A stretch of 64,000 bases of DNA from P52-10 sp041397365 (GCA_041397365.1 JAWKWT010000007.1:62001-126000); one strand, 5' to 3'. Shown: positions 37,287 through 46,717, counted from the first letter of the stretch. Made by a program: numbers and translations. The notes: generated by a model from the sequence alone, not told the origin.

Positions 37287-38375
37287 TCAATTGAACTCGA
37301 TGATGCTGCGGACGGTCTTGCCGGCCTTCATGTTGGCGAAGCCCTCGTTGATCTCCGACAGCTTGATGCGCGCGGACACCCAATCGTCCAGTTGCAGCTT
37401 GCCGGCGAGGTACATCTCGACGAGGCGCGGCATGTCCTGGCGGAAATGGTTCGAGCCCATCGACGAGCCCTGGATGCGGCGCTCGCGCAGGAAGTCCGGG
37501 CCGTGCAGCTCGATCTTGGTGCCGACGGGGATCATGCCGACGATGGTCGCGGTGCCGCCCGGAGCCAGCATGTTGAAAGCCTGCTCGGCGGTGAGCTTGG
37601 CGCCCAGTACCTCGATCGCGTGCTCGACACCGACGCCGCCGGTCAGATCCTTGATCTGCTTCACCGGATCGTAGTCCTTCGCGTTGACGAGATCGGTCGC
37701 GCCGAGCTTGGCGGCGAGCTGAAGCTTGGCCGGATTGATATCGACCGCGAAAATGCGCCCCGCACCTGCGATCGCCGCGCCGTTGATCGCAGCCATGCCG
37801 ACGCCGCCGCAGCCGATCACGGCCACGGTCTCGCCCGGACGGACCTTGGCCGTGTTCACCACCGCGCCGAAGCCGGTGATGACGCCGCAGCCGATCAGCG
37901 CGGCGAGATCGAGCGGCATCTCTTTCCGGATCTTTACGATCGCGTTCTCATGCACGAGCATCTGCTCGCCGAAGGAGGAGAGGTTGAGGAACTGATTCAG
38001 CTTCTCCTGGCGGCCCCAGCTGAAGCGGTTGGCGACGCCTGGCATCAGCTTGACGTCGGTGCCGGTGCAGAGCACGGGGCGGCCGGTGGTGCACATGTCG
38101 CAGGTGCCGCAGAACACCGACAGGCAGGTGACGACGTGATCGCCGGGCTTCACATAGCTGACGTCGGAGCCGACCTGCTCGACGACGCCGGAGGATTCAT
38201 GCCCCGGAATGGTGGGCAGCGGCCACGGATACAAACCTTCCATGAAGTGCAGGTCGGAATGGCAGAGGCCGGCAACCTTGGTGCGGATCAGCACCTCGCG
38301 CGGACCCGGCTTGTTGACGCTGACCTCTTCGATCACCAGCGGCTTGTTGACTTCGTAAAGAACGGCGGCCTTCAT
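37287..38375 (-). CDS. Zinc-dependent alcohol dehydrogenase
   Basis: This 362-residue medium-chain dehydrogenase has catalytic-zinc residues in AGLCHSDLHFMEGLYP and PTIPGHESSGVVEQVG. The structural-zinc cysteines are in CGTCDMCTTGRPVLC. The NAD-binding loop is VIGCGGVGMAAINGAAIAGA, followed by Asp in IFAVDINPAK, which favours NAD over NADP. The ATG at 38375 has GAGGGAAG upstream. It resembles class III-like or aryl/alkyl alcohol dehydrogenases; the substrate cannot be set. It is intact. Confidence 0.92.
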   Translation of the reverse strand: MKAAVLYEVNKPLVIEEVSVNKPGPREVLIRTKVAGLCHSDLHFMEGLYPWPLPTIPGHESSGVVEQVGSDVSYVKPGDHVVTCLSVFCGTCDMCTTGRPVLCTGTDVKLMPGVANRFSWGRQEKLNQFLNLSSFGEQMLVHENAIVKIRKEMPLDLAALIGCGVITGFGAVVNTAKVRPGETVAVIGCGGVGMAAINGAAIAGAGRIFAVDINPAKLQLAAKLGATDLVNAKDYDPVKQIKDLTGGVGVEHAIEVLGAKLTAEQAFNMLAPGGTATIVGMIPVGTKIELHGPDFLRERRIQGSSMGSNHFRQDMPRLVEMYLAGKLQLDDWVSARIKLSEINEGFANMKAGKTVRSIIEFN

Positions 38376-38573
38376 CGGCGTACTTCCCTCAAGATCGGCG
38401 TTGAATTGTTGCTTCGGCGCGGGATTTGATACGAAAGCCCTCGCCAAGTCCAGTCAGCGGCGCGCGTGGACCAATGCCGATATCGCAGGCTGTCTTGCGC
38501 CGGACGCGGCGATGGACGGCCGCGCGGCGGAATGCCATGTTGGCACAAGAAATTTCAGAACGGGGATGACGCC

Positions 38574-38918
38574 ATGGGACAGGTTCGCTGCATCACGGAA
38601 ATGGGCATGGGGATCGATCTGCACGGGCGCGATGCGACCAAGGCCGCCAGGCGCGCGGTGTCCGACGCAATCCGGCATTCGAGCCTTGGTTTCACCCGCG
38701 CGATGGGCAAGACGGCGCATGACATGATCGTCGAGGTGCGGATCGGCGTGCCCGATCCGTCCGCCGTCGATACGGCCGCCGTGGCGAAAGAGCTTCCTTA
38801 CGGAAAAGTGACGGTGACGGCGGAGAAGGGCGGCCTCGAAATTCCCTCCGAGCGCGGCGACGACGCGATCACCATCGCCAACGCCGCCGTGCTGGTGAGC
38901 ATCGAGGTCGATGGGTAG
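38574..38918 (+). CDS. Lin0512 family protein
   Basis: This 114-residue protein begins MGQVRCITEMGMGIDLHGRD and contains ATKAARRAVSDAIRHSSLGF, DMIVEVRIGVPDPSAVD and ITIANAAVLVSIEVDG. This is the layout of the Lin0512 family, small proteins thought to form ring-like assemblies, function unknown. It opens a run of closely spaced plus-strand genes reaching the dipeptidase and esterase. Confidence 0.85.
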   Translation: MGQVRCITEMGMGIDLHGRDATKAARRAVSDAIRHSSLGFTRAMGKTAHDMIVEVRIGVPDPSAVDTAAVAKELPYGKVTVTAEKGGLEIPSERGDDAITIANAAVLVSIEVDG

Positions 38919-38941
38919 GGTCAACGGCAAAGGATCGCAGC

Positions 38942-39244
38942 ATGCTCTTTCTGGTGATTTCCACGCCGCAGCCGACGCGCCCGTCCGAAGTCGCGAAGGA
39001 CCGCCAGTCGTTCTGGCCGTGGATCGACGGTTACCGGCAAAAAAGCGTCTGCAAGCAGATTTTCCCGCGCGTCGGGCGCGGCGCGGTGGCGATCTTCGAT
39101 GTCGGGAGCAACAACGATCTGCATCGCATCCTGAATGAATGGGCCGACATCATTCCGGCACAGTTCGACACCTATCCGCTGGTCGACATGCAGGCGACGG
39201 CGGACCTGCTGGCCTCGCAGGTGACGGGCAAGTCGAGCAATTGA
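38942..39244 (+). CDS. Small alpha/beta-barrel-like protein, muconolactone-isomerase-like
   Basis: This is a 100-residue protein, MLFLVISTPQPTRPSEVAK ..., with AVAIFDVGSNNDLHRILNEW and DIIPAQFDTYPLVDMQ. The size and pattern fit the dimeric alpha+beta-barrel group that includes muconolactone isomerase and DUF3303. The active-site residues of the true isomerase cannot be confirmed. It lies 23 bp after the Lin0512 gene, probably cotranscribed. Confidence 0.65.
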   Translation: MLFLVISTPQPTRPSEVAKDRQSFWPWIDGYRQKSVCKQIFPRVGRGAVAIFDVGSNNDLHRILNEWADIIPAQFDTYPLVDMQATADLLASQVTGKSSN

Positions 39245-39259
39245 AGTCAGGAGGAGGCT

Positions 39260-39484
39260 GTGACCAATCCGGAACGCGTGTTTGGCTTTCTTACCAAAAA
39301 AACGCCTTGGCCTGTTTGTGACGATTGCATCGGTGTCCATAGCGATGTTTCGCCGCGACAGCAGGTCAATCCTATCGCGGCAGCACTTGGACTTACGACC
39401 GATTTTCACCGTGCTCGCGGCGAGTGTTCAATGTGTAAAAATGAGAAGCTCGTAACAAAATCTCTTCGTTATAAGGAAGATTAA
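39260..39484 (+). CDS. Small zinc-ribbon-like hypothetical protein
   Basis: This is a 74-residue protein with a GTG start set by AGGAGGAGG just upstream. Two Cys pairs, PVCDDCIG (about 19-26) and GECSMCKNEK (about 54-63), suggest a zinc-binding fold, with RQQVNPIAAALG between. Similar small proteins occur in related genomes without assigned function. Its TAA is followed directly by the ATG of the dipeptidase, whose ribosome-binding site lies within this gene. Confidence 0.65.
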   Translation: MTNPERVFGFLTKKTPWPVCDDCIGVHSDVSPRQQVNPIAAALGLTTDFHRARGECSMCKNEKLVTKSLRYKED

Positions 39485-40558
39485 ATGAAGTTGGACTCTG
39501 TTCCGATCTTCGACGGCCACAACGACGTGCTGCTGCGGCTCTATCGCAAGCCGAACGCGGCGCGCGCTTTCGTCGACGGCGACGGCGAGGGACAGCTCGA
39601 TCTGCCGCGCGCGAAACAGGGTGGACTCGCGGGCGGATTGTTCGCGATTTTCGTGCCGTCGCCGCCGCGCAAGCGTGCCGAGACGAGTGATGCAGGGCAG
39701 CCCGCGATCGGCAACACCGGAAGCGCGACCGAAACCCCGCCGCCGCCGGATCGCGCCACGGCGCTTGAGGCGACGATGGCGATGGCGTCGCTGCTGTTCG
39801 ATATCGCGCGCGAGTCCGACGGCAAGGTCCGCGTCTGCCGCACGGCGGAGGACATCGAGGCGTGCCTTGCATCGGGGACGATGGCGACCGTGCTGCATAT
39901 CGAGGGCGCGGAAGCGATCGACGAGGATTTTCACGCGCTGGACGTGCTGCATCAGGCGGGCCTGCGCTCGCTCGGTCCGGTGTGGAGCCGCTCGAACGTG
40001 TTCGGGCACGGCGTGCCGTTCGTGTATCCGTCGTCGCCGGATACGGGGCCGGGGCTCACCGAGGCCGGCAAGAATCTCATTCGCGCCTGTAATCGGCTGA
40101 AGATCATGGTTGACCTCTCCCATCTTAACGAGAAGGGATTCTGGGACGTCGCTGCGATCAGCGACGCGCCGCTGGTGGCGACGCATTCCAACGCGCATGC
40201 CGTATCCGAGCATTCGCGCAACCTCACCGACAAGCAGCTCGCCGCGATCAGGGAGAGCAACGGCATGGTCGGCGTGAACTATGCGGTGAACTTCGTGCGG
40301 CCGGACGGCAGGCGCGAGGCGGAGACGCCGCTGTCGATGATCGTCGATCATGTCGATTATCTGCTGACGCAGCTCGGCGAGGACGCCGTCGGCCTCGGCT
40401 CCGACTTCGACGGCGCGCTGATCCCGAAGGCGCTCGGCACGGTGGCCGGCTTGCAGGGCCTCGTCGCGGAAATGCGCGCCCGGCAATATGGCGACGCGCT
40501 GATCGAAAAAATCTGCGTCCGCAACTGGCTGCGTGTGTTGAAGGCGACATGGGCTTGA
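39485..40558 (+). CDS. Membrane dipeptidase (renal dipeptidase family, M19)
   Basis: This is a 357-residue zinc peptidase of the amidohydrolase superfamily. Metal ligands are in FDGHNDVLLRLYRK (His-x-Asp), TVLHIEGAEAIDED (bridging Glu), THSNAHAVSEHSRNLTDKQ (His) and GLGSDFDGA (Asp). The family cleaves dipeptides, including those with a C-terminal D-residue. No signal peptide is present, so it is probably cytoplasmic. It begins immediately after the zinc-ribbon gene and precedes an esterase. Confidence 0.92.
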   Translation: MKLDSVPIFDGHNDVLLRLYRKPNAARAFVDGDGEGQLDLPRAKQGGLAGGLFAIFVPSPPRKRAETSDAGQPAIGNTGSATETPPPPDRATALEATMAMASLLFDIARESDGKVRVCRTAEDIEACLASGTMATVLHIEGAEAIDEDFHALDVLHQAGLRSLGPVWSRSNVFGHGVPFVYPSSPDTGPGLTEAGKNLIRACNRLKIMVDLSHLNEKGFWDVAAISDAPLVATHSNAHAVSEHSRNLTDKQLAAIRESNGMVGVNYAVNFVRPDGRREAETPLSMIVDHVDYLLTQLGEDAVGLGSDFDGALIPKALGTVAGLQGLVAEMRARQYGDALIEKICVRNWLRVLKATWA

Positions 40559-40605
40559 ACGGCAAATGAGCTTGAACGGCAAATAAAATCCGAGGGAGGC
40601 GGCGC

Positions 40606-42105
40606 ATGAGCGGAACGGCAACGCAGGATGCGGTGACGACCAACAGCGGACGCGTCAGCGGCCTTGCGCGAAACGGACATCTGGCCTTTTTCGGCATCCC
40701 CTATGCGCGCGCGAAACGTTTTGGCGCGCCCGAGGCGGCCGCGCCGTTGAGCGGCGTGAAAGAGGCGACCGCGATCGGTCTGGCCGCGCCGCAGCCGCCG
40801 CATCCGGTCGCAGGTTTCGCCGCCTCCGGGCCGCAGGGCGAGGACTGCCTGAACCTCAACATCTTCACGCCCGCCTGCGATGGCGGCAAGCGGCCGGTGA
40901 TGGTCTGGGTGCATGGCGGCGGCTTCACCCATGGCGCGGGCTACGAGCCGCTCTACAATGGCGGACCGCTTGCCATGCGCGGCGATGTGGTCGTGGTGAC
41001 GATCAACTACCGGCTCGGCGCGCTCGGCTTTCTGCGGCTGCCGGAGATCGATGCGCCCGGCAATCAGGGCCTGCTCGACCAGATCGCGGCGCTGCAATGG
41101 GTGCGGGACAATATCGCTTCCTTCGGCGGCGATCCGGCACGCGTGACGATCTTCGGCCAGTCCGCAGGTTCAGCGTCTGTCGCGTGCCTGCTCGCCATGC
41201 CGCCGGCGCGCGGCCTGTTCCGCCGGGCAATCCTGCAAAGCGGCGCGGGCCGGGCCGCGACGCCAGAAACGTCGGACCGGATCGCGCAGGCGATGCTGGA
41301 ACTGCTCGGAATTTCGCGCGGCAAGGAAGCCGATCTGTTGACGCTCGCGCCCGATGCGATCCTGAAGGCGCAAGGGCTGATCGGAAGCAAACTCGGCGCG
41401 GAGGCGCGCTTCAACCCGGTGATCGATCCGGCCGTGCTGCCGGCGACGCCGATCGACGCCATCGCCGGCGGTGCCGCGCGGGACACGGAGATCGTCATCG
41501 GCACCAACCGCGACGAGATCAAGCAGTTCGTCGCGATGATGCGCCGCGAACCGATCGACGATGTCGAATTGCTGGCGCAGGTGCGCGCCACGCTGCCGAA
41601 GGCTGGCGCAAGCGAAGCGCAGGAGGCGATCGGCGTCTATCGCGCGTCGCGAAAGGCGCATCAGCTTCCCCACGACAATCTCGACATTCTCGATGCGGTC
41701 GTGACCGACTCACGCTTCCGCATTCCCTCGATTCGGTTGGCCCAGGGCCAGTGTGCTGCCGGCGGCAAGGCATGGATGTATCTGTTCACGCATCCATCTC
41801 CGGCGCGTCGCGGCGCATTGGGCGCGTGCCATTCGGTTGAGATGCCGTTCGTGTTCGGCACGCTCGATGCGCCGACGCAGGATCGCTTCGCCGGCACGGG
41901 GCCGGATGTCGAGCGGCTCTCGCGGCAGATGATGGATGCGTGGCTCGGTTTTTCACGCGATGGCGCGCCGGATCACGAGAGCATCGCGCCGTGGTCCCCC
42001 TACGACGCGCGGTCGCGACCGACGATGATCTTCGGCACCAAGGCGTCGACGCAGCGGCCCGACCCGTTCGCCGAGGAGCGGCGGATCATCGAGCCGCTGA
42101 TCTGA
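40606..42105 (+). CDS. Carboxylesterase type B
   Basis: This 499-residue alpha/beta hydrolase has the oxyanion-hole motif VWVHGGGFTHGAGYE. The nucleophile elbow is FGQSAGSASVACLLAM; the usual family form is GESAG, so the Glu is Gln here. The acid is in IGTNRDEIKQF, and the catalytic His is in GACHSVEMPFVFG. There is no signal peptide. It hydrolyses carboxyl esters; the substrate is unknown. It lies 47 bp after the dipeptidase in what looks like one operon. Confidence 0.92.
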   Translation: MSGTATQDAVTTNSGRVSGLARNGHLAFFGIPYARAKRFGAPEAAAPLSGVKEATAIGLAAPQPPHPVAGFAASGPQGEDCLNLNIFTPACDGGKRPVMVWVHGGGFTHGAGYEPLYNGGPLAMRGDVVVVTINYRLGALGFLRLPEIDAPGNQGLLDQIAALQWVRDNIASFGGDPARVTIFGQSAGSASVACLLAMPPARGLFRRAILQSGAGRAATPETSDRIAQAMLELLGISRGKEADLLTLAPDAILKAQGLIGSKLGAEARFNPVIDPAVLPATPIDAIAGGAARDTEIVIGTNRDEIKQFVAMMRREPIDDVELLAQVRATLPKAGASEAQEAIGVYRASRKAHQLPHDNLDILDAVVTDSRFRIPSIRLAQGQCAAGGKAWMYLFTHPSPARRGALGACHSVEMPFVFGTLDAPTQDRFAGTGPDVERLSRQMMDAWLGFSRDGAPDHESIAPWSPYDARSRPTMIFGTKASTQRPDPFAEERRIIEPLI

Positions 42106-42118
42106 TTGGCTAAACGCG

Positions 42119-42418
42119 TCAGCAGCCGCGGCAGATGTTCAGCTTCTTGTTGCCTTCGTCCTGAAGCTTTTCGACATGGGCGTCCGCGGGCGATTTGTCG
42201 GTAGCGGCAGGAACGTCGGCGGCGCGCGGCTGGCGATGACCGACGGGGGCCTGCGGTACGCTCCCCGGCGCGCTGCCGGTGGTCGTGCCGGTCGCGGCCG
42301 GGTTGGCCTGCGGCGTCGTGGCCGGCGGATTGCTCTGGGCGATCGCCGAGCCGGCGAATAAGAGCGCGACGACGACAGCCGATACGGCGATCAATTTTTC
42401 AACGGGTGATGCGGTCAT
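42119..42418 (-). CDS. Small secreted hypothetical protein
   Basis: This 99-residue protein from the ATG at 42418 has a signal peptide (VEKLIAVSAVVVALLFAG, cleavage near AIAQS). A Pro/Thr/Ala-rich linker is followed by a short C-terminal part ending KLNICRGC. It is low in complexity and has no recognised domain. It is convergent with the esterase, 13 bp away. Confidence 0.6.
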   Translation of the reverse strand: MTASPVEKLIAVSAVVVALLFAGSAIAQSNPPATTPQANPAATGTTTGSAPGSVPQAPVGHRQPRAADVPAATDKSPADAHVEKLQDEGNKKLNICRGC

Positions 42419-42489
42419 GGCGATGGTCCTTCCAGGTTCCAACGCCGCGAAGGCTAACCGGTTTCCGCCCGCGAATAAATTTCCGGGGA

Positions 42490-43410
42490 TCATTTTCGCG
42501 CTGCGATAAAGATGCCGAGCAGCACCAGCGCATAACCCACCACATGGAACAGCCGCGGCTCCTCGCCGAGGAACCCGATCGCCAGCACCGAGCCGAACAC
42601 GGGAATCAGGTGATAGAACGGCGCGGAGCGGTTCGCGCCGATCAGTTCGACGCCGCGATTGTAGCAGAGATAGGCCAGCGTCGAGGGAAACACGACGACG
42701 TAAGCCAGCGTGAGCAGCGTCTGCGTATCCAGCGTGATCGTGTAGCCGCTCATGCCTTCCCAGATCGCGAACGGCACGTTCACCAGCGCGCCGACGCCCG
42801 TGGTGAAGCCGAGAAAGGCCAGTGCGTGCATGCGCGGCCGGTGCGGCATCATCGCCGAATAGATGCAGAAGATCATCAGCGCGCCGGCGAAAATCAGGTC
42901 GCCCTTGTTGAAGTCGATGCCGCTCAGCGCCTCGATGTCGCCACGCGGGAGTATCGTCAGAACGCCGGCGAGCGAGATCGCGATGCCGAGCGCCTGCATC
43001 GGCGTCAGCCGCGCGCGATACAGGACCAGCGACCAGAACGCGACGAACAGCGGGCCGGAGGATTGCATCAGCAGCGCGTTCAGCGCGGAGGTGTATTGCA
43101 GCCCGATATAGGCGATGGTGTTGTATGCGCCGATGCCGGTGATGCTCAGCGTCAGCAGCATCGGCAGATTGTTGCGGATCGTGCGCCAGTCCTGTTTCAG
43201 ATACGGCCAGGCGAAGGGCAGGATCAGAAGGAACGAGCCGGTCCAGCGGATCGTCGCCAGCGCGATCGGCGGCACATGTCCGGCGACATAGCGGCCGAGC
43301 ACGACATTGCCGGCCCAGAACAGCGAGGTCAGGCTGAGCAGCAGATAGGGCTGGTTCGCGAGCCGGCCGAAAAACCGGACACCGCCGGGCTCAGGAGGGG
43401 CATGGGACAT
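42490..43410 (-). CDS. EamA-family (DMT) transporter
   Basis: This is a 306-residue protein with ten membrane segments in two EamA repeats (LLSLTSLFWAGNVVLGRYVA in the first, LIFAGALMIFCIYSAMMPHR at the start of the second). It ends VVGYALVLLGIFIAARK. Drug/metabolite exporters of this type move amino acids or related small molecules; the substrate is not predictable. The ATG at 43410 (MSHAPPEPGG) is preferred to 43488. Confidence 0.88.
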   Translation of the reverse strand: MSHAPPEPGGVRFFGRLANQPYLLLSLTSLFWAGNVVLGRYVAGHVPPIALATIRWTGSFLLILPFAWPYLKQDWRTIRNNLPMLLTLSITGIGAYNTIAYIGLQYTSALNALLMQSSGPLFVAFWSLVLYRARLTPMQALGIAISLAGVLTILPRGDIEALSGIDFNKGDLIFAGALMIFCIYSAMMPHRPRMHALAFLGFTTGVGALVNVPFAIWEGMSGYTITLDTQTLLTLAYVVVFPSTLAYLCYNRGVELIGANRSAPFYHLIPVFGSVLAIGFLGEEPRLFHVVGYALVLLGIFIAARK

Positions 43411-43695
43411 GGCGCAGCCACCGCTTGTAGCATCGCCGCGCGCCGTGTCGATGCTCCCAAAGGCGTGTGCGGCGCTCCTGCCGATCATGGCCGGCGAACG
43501 GCGAAGCTTCGCAGTGAGGTGGATTTCTAGGGGAAATCAATAGTTTGCTCTGCCCGCCGCCGGGCGGCGGACGCTGCTTTGGCTTGCACTTGCAGGCAGC
43601 ATCCTTTATCCGGTGCCGGAGCCTAGCTGGGACGCGCTCCCGCTGCCGGGCGTGTGTTTCCCACCGTGAGCGGGCTCAGAGGTTGTCTTAAAAAC

Positions 43696-44988
43696 ATGGC
43701 AAACGTGGTGGTCGTCGGCGCCCAGTGGGGCGACGAGGGAAAAGGCAAGATTGTCGACTGGCTGTCCGAGCAGGCCGATATCGTGGTCCGCTTCCAGGGC
43801 GGACACAATGCGGGCCATACGCTGGTCATCGACGGCGCGACCTACAAGCTGGCGCTGTTGCCTTCCGGCGTGCTGCGGCCGTCAAAGCTTTCGGTGATCG
43901 GCAACGGCGTGGTGTTCGACGCGCAGGCGTTTCTGGACGAGGTCACGCGGCTGACCGGGCAGGGCGTCGCGGTTTCGCCGGACAACCTTCGCGTCGCCGA
44001 GAATGTGACGCTGATCCTGGACCTGCACCGCGAGCTGGATTCGCATCGCGAATCCTCCAATACCGGCACCGCGATCGGAACTACCCGCCGTGGCATCGGC
44101 CCGGCCTATGAAGACAAGGTCGGCCGCCGCGCCATCCGTCTGATGGACCTCGCCGATCTGGACAGCCTGCCGCGCAAGATCGACCGGCTTCTGTCGCATC
44201 ACAACGCGCTTCGCCGCGGCCTGAATCTCCCCGAGGTCGATGGCGCGGCCATGTTCGCCGACTTGCAGGCGCTTGCGCCGAAGGTGCTGCCCTATGCCGA
44301 GACGGTGTGGAGCCTGCTGGACAGCAAGCGCCGCGAGGGCAAGCGCATCCTGTTCGAGGGCGCGCAGGGCGCGCTGCTCGACGTCGATCACGGCACCTAT
44401 CCCTACGTCACCTCGTCCAACACGGTGGCGGCGCAGGCGGCGACCGGCTCCGGCATGGGCCCCGGCTCGGTCGGCTATGTGCTCGGCATCTGCAAGGCGT
44501 ATACGACCCGCGTCGGCCTCGGCCCGTTCCCGACCGAGCAGGACAATGCGATCGGCAATCTGATCGGCGAGCGCGGCCGGGAATTCGGCACCAACACCGG
44601 CCGCCGCCGCCGCTGCGGCTGGTTCGATTCGGTGCTGGTGCGGCAGACCGCCCGCACCTCCGGCATCACCGGCCTCGCGCTGACCAAGCTCGACATTCTC
44701 GACGGTTTCGACAGCATCGACGTCTGTGTCGGTTACAAGCTCGACGGCAAGGAGATCGACCATCTGCCGGCCGGTGAGGGCGCACAATCGCGGGTAGAAC
44801 CGATCTACGAGACCATCGAGGGTTGGAAAGAGCCGACCGCCAATGCCCGCTCATGGGCGGACCTGCCGGCGCAGGCGATCAAATATGTTCGAAGGGTGGA
44901 GGAACTCGTGGGCTGTCCGATCGCCTTGCTTTCGACAAGCCCCGAACGCGAGGATACAATTCTCGTGCAGAACCCGTTTGAAGCGTGA
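43696..44988 (+). CDS. purA: Adenylosuccinate synthetase
   Basis: This 430-residue GTP-dependent enzyme makes adenylosuccinate from IMP and aspartate. It starts MANVVVVGAQWGDEGKGKIV (glycine loop), then GGHNAGHTLVIDG, TGTAIGTTRRGIGPAYEDK, LFEGAQGALLDVDHGTYPYV and the C-terminal LLSTSPEREDTI. The ATG at 43696 is certain from the start motif; 43654 is an unsupported extension. It is intact. Confidence 0.98.
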   Translation: MANVVVVGAQWGDEGKGKIVDWLSEQADIVVRFQGGHNAGHTLVIDGATYKLALLPSGVLRPSKLSVIGNGVVFDAQAFLDEVTRLTGQGVAVSPDNLRVAENVTLILDLHRELDSHRESSNTGTAIGTTRRGIGPAYEDKVGRRAIRLMDLADLDSLPRKIDRLLSHHNALRRGLNLPEVDGAAMFADLQALAPKVLPYAETVWSLLDSKRREGKRILFEGAQGALLDVDHGTYPYVTSSNTVAAQAATGSGMGPGSVGYVLGICKAYTTRVGLGPFPTEQDNAIGNLIGERGREFGTNTGRRRRCGWFDSVLVRQTARTSGITGLALTKLDILDGFDSIDVCVGYKLDGKEIDHLPAGEGAQSRVEPIYETIEGWKEPTANARSWADLPAQAIKYVRRVEELVGCPIALLSTSPEREDTILVQNPFEA

Positions 44989-45024
44989 CGCTTATTCGCT
45001 GCAAACCGGCTACAGTGGAGCGCA

Positions 45025-46683
45025 ATGGCTGATTACTACCCGCTGATCGCCCGTGCCGTCTCCGGGCTCGACGCAAACGCCACCGGCGAGCAGCGCCGGG
45101 CGCTGTATGAGCGCGCGCGCGCCGCCCTGATCGCGCAACTGCGCGGCGTGCAGCCGCCTTTGACCGAGAGCGAGATCACCCGCGAAAGGCTGACGCTCGA
45201 AGAAGCGATCCGCAAGGTCGAGCAGGAAGCAGCGCAGCGCGCCCGCGCGGCGGCCCGCGGCGACCGCCATCGCGGCGATCTGCTGCGCACCCCGCAAGCC
45301 TCGATCAATCCGGACGCCGCTCCGCCGGCCGAGCGCGACCGCCGCGGCGAGCGTCCCGGCCCGTCCCCGGCCCGCGACACGGTTCGCGGACCGGAGCGGG
45401 ACAGCCTGTTTCCGAGCCGCCCACGCAATGGCGCGGAGCCGCCGCCGCGTCCGACGCGCGAACCCCGCGAGCGCGCTGAGCGGCCGGGGTTGGCGCAGCG
45501 GCGTGACCGCACCCGCCCGACGCCGGACGGCGCGGACGGCGCACGAGGTTTCCGCGACGTGGTGGCGGATGCGGACGAACTGGGCGGCGCCGCGGCGGAA
45601 GCCAACCGCGTCGCGCGGCGGACCTATGCCAACGTTCCGTCGCCTTCGCCGGAATTCGACCGGCTTGAGCCGACCATGGAGGACCGCAGCGCCGAATCCG
45701 AGCTGGCGGCGCAGATGGGCAAGCCCGCGCCGCGGATGCAGGAGCCGGTCGCGTTTCCGGACGACGATGCGTCCGACGATGCCGAGCGCTATCAAAGCCG
45801 CGTCGCGCCCGCCCGGCCGGATGCGGCTCGCGAGCGGCCGCGCAAGCCGCTGAAGTCGGGCAGCCTGCTGCCGATCCGCCGGATGGCGTTTGTCGGCCTG
45901 TTCCTCGTTCTGGTCGGCGCGCTGATCGCCTATTGGCCGCAGCTTCGCGGAATTTACAGCGATATGACCGGACGGGCGAAGCAGACCGAATTGCCAAAGA
46001 AAGATGCGACCTCGGCGGATCGTCCGAAATTCACCGAGCGCGTCGGGCAGCCGTCGCCGGTCGCGCCGGTGGCGCAGCGCGTGGTGCTCTATGACGAGGA
46101 TCCGGCGGACCCGCAGGGCAAGCAATATGTCGGACAGGTCGTCTGGCGGACGGAGAACGTGTCGGGTCCGAACGGCACCACCGACATCGCCATTCGCGCT
46201 GACCTCGATATTCCCGACCGCAAGTTCAAGGCGACGCTGACGCTTCGCCGCAACAACGACACCTCGCTGCCGGCCTCGCACACGGTCGAGATGTCGTTCC
46301 AGCTGCCGCCGGATTTCGTCGGCGGCGGTATCAGCAACGTCCCCGGCGTTCTGATGAAATCGAACGAGCAGACGCGCGGCACGCCGCTGGCCGGGCTCGC
46401 GGTGAAGGTCACCGACAATTTCTTCCTGATCGGCCTGTCCAATGTTGATGCTGACCGCGCCCGCAACATCCAGCTCCTGAAGGAGCGTTCGTGGTTCGAT
46501 ATTCCGCTGGTCTATGTCCAGAAGGAAGAAAGCACGGGCAAGCAGCTCCGCGCAATCGTCGCCCTTGAAAAGGGCGCGCCGGGCTGGCACGTGTTCACCG
46601 GATGCCTTCGCCGCACAGGGGCAGTAGAGCTTGATCCCGAAGGCCGAAGCAATTTGCGCTTCGCGGCCCTTCGGGTCGGATAG
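45025..46683 (+). CDS. Inner-membrane hypothetical protein with long disordered region
   Basis: This is a 552-residue protein. The N-terminal helix region (MADYYPLIARAVSGLDANAT) is followed by about 200 residues rich in Arg, Pro and Asp, one membrane helix (RMAFVGLFLVLVGALIAYWP, about 289-308) and a C-terminal periplasmic domain of about 230 residues (VVLYDEDPADPQGKQYVGQV onward). Related genomes keep such a gene after purA; function unknown. Removing one G at 46600-46601 restores the ending TDAFAAQGQ with a stop at 46625-46627; as written the frame reads on into a palindromic element and stops at 46683. Confidence 0.7.
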   Translation: MADYYPLIARAVSGLDANATGEQRRALYERARAALIAQLRGVQPPLTESEITRERLTLEEAIRKVEQEAAQRARAAARGDRHRGDLLRTPQASINPDAAPPAERDRRGERPGPSPARDTVRGPERDSLFPSRPRNGAEPPPRPTREPRERAERPGLAQRRDRTRPTPDGADGARGFRDVVADADELGGAAAEANRVARRTYANVPSPSPEFDRLEPTMEDRSAESELAAQMGKPAPRMQEPVAFPDDDASDDAERYQSRVAPARPDAARERPRKPLKSGSLLPIRRMAFVGLFLVLVGALIAYWPQLRGIYSDMTGRAKQTELPKKDATSADRPKFTERVGQPSPVAPVAQRVVLYDEDPADPQGKQYVGQVVWRTENVSGPNGTTDIAIRADLDIPDRKFKATLTLRRNNDTSLPASHTVEMSFQLPPDFVGGGISNVPGVLMKSNEQTRGTPLAGLAVKVTDNFFLIGLSNVDADRARNIQLLKERSWFDIPLVYVQKEESTGKQLRAIVALEKGAPGWHVFTGCLRRTGAVELDPEGRSNLRFAALRVG

Positions 46684-46700
46684 GATCGTGCTCAAACGAG
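46625..46700. repeat. Dispersed palindromic element, copy 9
   Basis: TAGAGCTTGATCCCGAAGGC is followed by CGAAGCAATTTGCGCTTCG (an inner palindrome) and GGATCGTGCTCAAACG. Its TAG is the probable true stop of the preceding gene. The inner GCGAAGC-type insertion is shared with copies 6 and 7. Confidence 0.78.
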
Positions 46701-46717
46701 AATGGCAGGGTTATCAC

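Noticed and set aside
45010..46695. Minus-strand frame of about 560 codons opposite the gene after purA
   Set aside because: No recognisable domain; the plus-strand frame has a membrane helix and a clear start next to purA.
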